Assembly (NCBI GenBank): GCA_001414485.1 | Contig: LLEY01000118.1 | Location: forward strand, 1-64,000 | Length of the DNA: 64,000 nucleotides | Direction: 5' to 3' | Origin: Calycina herbarum | Taxonomy: Eukaryota > Ascomycota > Leotiomycetes > Helotiales > Pezizellaceae | Part shown: positions 58,744 to 64,000 of the stretch, piece after piece | Numbering within the stretch: the stretch's first letter is position 1 | Layout of the letters: every line of letters begins with the position of its first letter | Notes under the pieces: generated by a model | Told to the model about the DNA's origin: nothing | What the model saw: the letters and a program-made list of their open reading frames with translations, nothing else | Databases searched by the model: none | Program-made: the position numbers and the translations under genes

Positions 58744-61175
58744 ATGGACAACTCTCAGGGTATTCTGAGCGGAGGCGCCATTAGCCCGACCACTGCTCAA
58801 CGGCCCGGGACCAGCAGCAGCTACAAGAGAAAAAGAAGCGGCGTAGATTTCGAGAGTAGTCCGGGTAGTGGAGTGGAGGGTGAGGAGGATGAAGGTGAGA
58901 GACGGAGGCAGCCTGGAGTGAAGAGAGCTTGCAATGAATGCCGTCAACAAAAGGTGAGTAATCGACGGGGGTGCCTTCCTTTTTACGATTGAACCTTCCG
59001 TTGTTGAGCGCAATCGCAATTGACAAACAAAGCTAACCAATGACCCGCTCAGCTTCGATGCGATGTTATTCAAGACCCATTCACCACCTGCTCGCGTTGC
59101 AATCGATTGAAGCTCGAGTGCAAAATCGAGTCCAACTTCAAGCGAGTCGGGAAGCGCAGCAAACACGCCGAGATGGAGAAAACAATTGAGAATCTGCAGA
59201 GGCAGCTACACAAAGCGCAATCGCAAGGCTTCGTGGTCGAGAATATCGACGAGATGGAGTCACCAATTACCAATGGCGGATATTCCAGAAATAATCAAAG
59301 CTTCATGGGATCAGACGAGGCAGTGTCGAGCTTGCTACACCTGAAGCAGGGAGGCAATTACAATATGCCGCGCTATGTCAAGGATATTGAGAATGTGGGT
59401 TTGACGGAAGAGGCCATGAATCATCTTTTCAATGAGTTCTGGAACTGCTATCATCCATACCTGCCTTTCTTGGATCCTAGCCAACCTCCGCTTCAGTATC
59501 ATGAAAACCACCCTTTGTTGTTCTGGGTTATCATAGCTGTCGCCTCTCGTCGCTACACTCTAGATCCAACACTATTAACAGCCTTGTCTGGTCCTCTGTC
59601 GAGGCTTCTTTGGATAACAATTGGGGAAGTGCCAAATAGCCACCATGTCGTCAAGGCATTGTGTTTGCTATGTTGCTGGCCGCTACCGACGAGCACCACT
59701 TCCACCGATCCAACCCACATCATATGTGGTGTTATGATGAAGTCTGCCACTGGCATCGGTCTTCATCGTCCAAATCATACACAAGACTTCTCGCGGGTCT
59801 CGGTTGATTTGAACAAAGAGCAATTGCATGACAGAGTCACCACATGGGCTGTCTGCAATATTGTTGCGCAAAGCGTTGGTACGGGATATGGCCAGCCTGC
59901 TTCAACTCTCTATGATTGGACACTCGCCGTTCGACCAGGAGATGATGGCCCCTTTACGCTGTCCCCAGAACTCGAGGCTCGACTTCAAATTGAGCGATTC
60001 TGCGACAAGATTTCCAAAGAGATGTATAGCAATGCCAGTGACCCACGTGGTGTCGCTGGTGATGAGCTGAGAGCTATGCTTGCAAGAGTATATCGAAGAG
60101 AATATGGCGAGCTTTCCGCTTCCATCATGTCAAAACAAGTCCTGTCGCCGATTGTCAATCTCCATTTGAAAGCGGCCGGTCTGCATCTTCGCCTTTCTGC
60201 ATTTTTTGATTCCAGTACAACTGTGGGGTATATAGATGACCTTATGAGCTTGTGGCGAGCAGCTCTCGCATTCTTGGATTTGGTCTTTGATCTCGAAACA
60301 CAAACGAAAGGCACTGTGCCGGGAGGCATGTTACGCTATGCTACCAACTATATCATGCAAATGATTATGGCTGCATGCTTTACTCTCCTCAAGTTGTTGA
60401 GCTCCTTCTTCGCTAGAGAGATAGATTTTGAGAGAGGACGACAACTCTTCCATCACACCATCACGGTAATCAGAAGCATGAGTGTCATCAATAATGACCT
60501 ACCATGGAGACTTGCCGAACTTATGGTACAAATGTGGAACGGAGCACGAGTCGAAGCTCGCAGTGTCCTACAGAACGAAGGAAACGGCAACGGTGCCTCG
60601 CACGATCCCAGAACCGTCATCGACGACAGCCTACAACTCAAGGTTCGCTGCAGAATGAGCATGAGTCTGATGTTCGACTCCATCTGGCGTTGGCGCGAAG
60701 AGTTCCAGGCTCAAGGTCGAGGGAATCTGGAAGGTCAGCTTATTTACCCAGCATTTGATTCAATTTTCACTCCATAGTCCCCCTTCCTACCCTTTGATTT
60801 CCTTCACTGGAATTTTCCTCCCCCGATGCCTTCAAATATTAACACTCCGCACCCACAGCAGCCATGAAAAACCCAACCAATCCCGATAGCGCGGCGGAAT
60901 CCTCAAATTCTTCTACTCATCATATGGAGAATAACCTCATGCCTCCTTCTCACCAAATCCAAAATCAACTTCTTGCTGCGCCTGTTAGTACCGGTGTCAT
61001 TACCCCCAACAATGGACTTCCTTCTAGCGGTATGATGGGCGGAGTCGGCGGAGTCAGTTACAGCGAGAGCAATTACGAAGTTTTCGATCCTCTCAATTGG
61101 ATGCTAGATGGTCTCGTTGATTTCCCATATTCGTATGCGGCGATTCAGGGGCTTGAAGCAAATGGGATGGGTTGA
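58744..61175 (+). CDS. Zn2Cys6 transcription factor with fungal middle-homology region, 735 aa
   Basis: Three exons: 58744-58953, 59053-60733 and 60859-61175; introns of 99 and 125 bp, the first inside the zinc cluster. The joined cluster reads ACNECRQQKLRCDVIQDPFT then TCSRCNRLKLECK, with cysteines at 63, 66, 73, 83, 86 and 93 (C-x2-C-x6-C-x9-C-x2-C-x6-C). A basic linker (FKRVGKRSKHAEMEK) leads to a short coiled coil (TIENLQRQLHKAQ) for dimerisation. The middle region includes LFNEFWNCYHPYLPFLDPSQ and ATGIGLHRPN. The C-terminal exon is Asn/Ser/Pro-rich with an acidic/aromatic end (EVFDPLNWMLDGLVDFPYSY), a likely activation domain. The layout resembles the LEU3-like group, but targets cannot be inferred. 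Confidence 0.9.
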
Positions 61176-63965
61176 GCTCGACTTTTACTCTCCCCCTCCC
61201 TTGAAACGAAAACCAAAAATTTCTCGGACCAGTTTTCATTCCATTGAAAAGATTGCCGAGTGTCTTGTTTATATATTGTTCTACGATACATATTTGCACC
61301 AAAACATACCTATTACCCAGCCAGGTGCCACTTTACAGCTCGACGTCCTTCTATGCCATTCTAGAGTCTTAGCTCAAGGATCAAGAAACCCGAAATATCG
61401 ACACCACAAAACTCCCTCGTGCGAAAAGAAACACCCGAAACCATCTCAAAAATCTCAATCTCGCGCCAAAACGAGACCAAGATGCAGACCAACAACCAGT
61501 ATAGCATCAACTTCTCTTCTCGCCACAAAGCTTTCCACCAACTATATACTCGAACCCGAATCCGACATACCACATCTCCACTCCACCCTCAAAAAACATA
61601 TCTACTCCTCACGAAACAAACCAAAACACAACACATAACAACCATTGAAAGTGTAATTACGGACCGGGAAGCAAAGTACAAATGATGGATTATGACTCTT
61701 TCTCTCTCTTTCCAGCAAAATATTCTTTTCTTCACGGGATGCGGGGATTTCACGGGGCAAACGAACTGACTGGACTGGACTGGGCGCTGGAACTGGAGTT
61801 ATTAAATTAAACCGATGAGCAAGCACAACTTGGAAAGATGATTATATAGTTTAGCTCGGTTCAGGTCACAGGCGTTTTGCTCCTCTTTTTTCTGATTTGT
61901 TTTCTTTTTTCCCCCCTTTTCTGATTTGTTTTCACTCACGCTTGATTCCCCCATTTGCTCACCTTGCTCTTTTCCAAAAATCATTATCACCTCCTTTTTC
62001 TCTTTACGAAGCTAGCTTACATTATTATCTCCTCGGTGGCGGGCGATGACACTGATGGCGGATGATAAACGATCAGAAATATTCTTATTAGCGAAGGCAG
62101 ATATCAAATAACGAAAAACAAAATTATTATCATTTGCTGCATTTGTATGGTGATGATTAGGATGTTGAATATCTCTATTATCATGTAAATTTCCTTGCTT
62201 CTTTTCTTTCTTACCTACATTCTCAATTCCCCCAAGCGAGTTGTTGATGGAGTAAGGAAGTGGAAGGGAGATGAGTCGCCTCGGTACATATGTAAGATAT
62301 TGATATTGCCATTTCCCTTCCTCACTAAAAAGGCAGTCATTTTATGTGTTTTCTTCTTCGAAAATATTTACAATATCAATTTATCCAACATATCTAGCTA
62401 GCTACATGTGGGCAGAGAGAGCCAAGTCGCAAGTCGCAAGTCGCAAGGTAGAATTCGGTATCGCCTCGAGGAAATCATGCGCGCGAGGCTGTTTTTTTCT
62501 TTCTTATTCAGCAGGAGTGGATGGTTCTCGCCTCGTGAGGCGGTGAGAGTCGATGAGGTATCGCACCCGACTGACTACCTCATCGGTTGGGGGCTTATAC
62601 ACCTTGATTTTTCCCATTCCCATTCTCATTCTCATTCTCGTCCCCGTGAATAAGGCGCGAGGCTGGAGGAACTGAGGAAGTAGGGATGGATGGGCGGAGG
62701 GAGAGGGTGTCCAGATTAGGATATCGAGAACTGAAAATCGAGGCTAGAGAAGGGAGGGATATATCGAAAAGCCAAGGGCAGACGAGAGGAAAGAGACAGA
62801 AAAAGAGAAAGGGGACTCGCATCATCCATACTCATCAAAACTATAAACACATACCCATCTAACTTCACGTTTCTTCCCAATCTTGTACCCCAATTCCCCA
62901 TTTCATGTCCCCATTCCACCTTTCCCTCTGCATATCTTTTTTCACGTCTGTTTATTTATTCTCCGCTGCGATCTTCGTTTCGTTTCGTTTCGTCTCGTTC
63001 GATTGTTTCTCGTTCTGCCTTGGAATGGGAATGTCAGTCTAAAGTTGTCAATCTGTTCGCCTCATCCTATACCCGAGATGTGCGAAGAGGCGAAGAGGCG
63101 GAGAGGGTGTGCGATTCGCGGACTCGTACATTTTTTCCATTATGGGTTTTGATGCGTGAGATTTGCATTGATTATTGGAAGGCTGTGTTTTTTTTTTGGG
63201 TACCTGAGGAGGAGGATGGGGATGGGCGTGTATATAAGGAGTGCTGCTTTCTCGATCGAAGGGTTGTTGTGTCATTTTGTTGGAGATGGTATGGACTTGT
63301 CCTTATGCCGTTGGTGCTGTGAGTTTTTGTTGGGTTTGTTGGAGTTGAAGAAGTTTTGTGTCTGAGGAGTTGGTTTGCAAAAGCTAGAGAGTCGTGAAAT
63401 TGGGTTCGAAGAGTCGTCTTTGAAGCGTTCGTTTTCGACGACGAGTTGGTTGGGACGAAGATATGTTGAACTGGGCAAGGGGAGTTGGGTTTGGAGAGTT
63501 GGCCTTCAAGAAAGGTTGTGTTGAAGAAGAGTCAGATCTGATGAAAGATTTTTTTTCGAGGAAGGGTTGCAATGGTAGCGGAAGAAGTGTGTTGGGAAGA
63601 GAAGAAGCGGCAGGAGTTTCGACTGCGAAGCAACACACACGGATATCTACACCGACAATATGAGACGGGCTGAAGTTCTGTTCTGTGGGAATGTCAGAAG
63701 CTGATGTCAGCGTGGAAGGCAATGTGTCTTTGAGGCGGAGTAAGGGAGAAGGGGGCAAGTTATCTTCACGACTGCCTTTGGGGGTTTTGGGGGATATGAA
63801 ATGATTGGGCCTGCTTTTGCTACTAGCAAAAAAGGAGCCTTTGAATATGGATTCCTACACAACTATTCGACATATTTCCTACTGAGGAGATACCGATATA
63901 TTTTTTCGCGCTCGGATTATACTCGAGGTAAGTTCCCTTGTTCCCCCTCGAGGTATGCCAATGCT
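61176..63965. other. Non-coding, low-complexity region
   Basis: 2.8 kb without a supported gene. Features noticed: three AAGTCGC units at 62424-62446, CATTCTC/CATTCCC repeats near 62606-62640, CGTTT repeats near 62975, and a small palindrome TTTGCTA-C-TAGCAAA at about 63819. It is probably the 3' flank of the regulator and promoter sequence for a gene beyond the window. Confidence 0.45.
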
Positions 63966-64000
63966 AACTCTTCAACTCTTCAACTCTTCAACTCTTCAAC
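63966..64000. repeat. 8-bp tandem repeat reaching the window edge
   Basis: AACTCTTC repeated just over four times and cut by the end of the window. Confidence 0.8.

Noticed and set aside
58264..59166. 300-aa minus-strand ORF
   Set aside because: It is antisense to the first exons of the Zn2Cys6 regulator, whose zinc cluster and splice sites are clear.
63384..63758. 124-aa minus-strand ORF at the right end
   Set aside because: Pro/Ser/Thr-rich low complexity with no domain; more likely chance in a biased region.

Overview
The window looks like nuclear DNA of a filamentous ascomycete (Pezizomycotina). Genes are split by 50-70 bp introns with GTATGT/GTAAGT-type donors and CTAAC-like branch points. 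The gene content is typical of these fungi: Zn2Cys6 regulators, a fungal-type zinc-finger protein, three secreted GH5 glycosidases, PEX2 and an NHA1-type antiporter. A Leotiomycete (Helotiales-like) host is my guess; it is not proven. All exon boundaries were placed by eye from splice signals, reading phase and family motifs. Sites given were checked for phase, but no alignment or RNA evidence was available.

Layout. 0-0.2 kb: probable end of a DNA transposon. 1-4 kb: small acidic ORF (+) and a 757-aa zinc-finger protein (-). 6.4-7.8 kb: secreted beta-rich protein (+). 9-11.2 kb: tandem pair of coiled-coil paralogues (+), the first frameshifted. 13.4-14.2 kb: secreted glyoxalase-like protein (+). 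15.4-17.0 kb: GH5 glycosidase (-). 18.2-19.6 kb: PEX2 (+). 20.0-21.6 kb: Na+/H+ antiporter (+). 21.9-25.1 kb: repeat-rich block with a 129-bp hAT MITE, a 1,986-bp hAT element with perfect target duplication, and many short palindromes. 25.1-29.8 kb: gene-poor, decayed sequence. 29.8-31.0 kb: short Zn2Cys6 regulator (+). 33.3-33.8 kb: probable broken gene (-). 34.5-36.7 kb: divergent oxidoreductase (-) and thioesterase (+). 37.7-39.4 kb: GH5 endoglucanase (+). 39.6-40.9 kb: F-box protein (+). 41.1-45.3 kb: divergent pair of unknown proteins. 45.7-50.1 kb: three tandem members of an unknown family with mitochondrial-type leaders, decaying to different degrees. 50.8-52.3 kb: aldehyde dehydrogenase (+). 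53.8-55.2 kb: GH5 exo-beta-1,3-glucanase (-). 57.7-61.2 kb: 95-aa protein (-) divergent from a 735-aa Zn2Cys6 regulator (+). 61.2-64 kb: non-coding, low complexity.

How the genes fit together. There is no secondary-metabolite cluster. The three GH5 enzymes, the secreted glyoxalase and the other secreted proteins suit a plant-associated or wall-remodelling life. The oxidoreductase and thioesterase share a 298-bp promoter and may be co-regulated. The more unusual material is (i) the tandem unknown family at 45.7-50.1 kb, (ii) short palindromes at 8.2, 14.8 and 21.9-22.6 kb whose two arms change together, and (iii) the hAT-rich island. Several paralogues carry apparent single-base frameshifts, which may be real decay or assembly errors.
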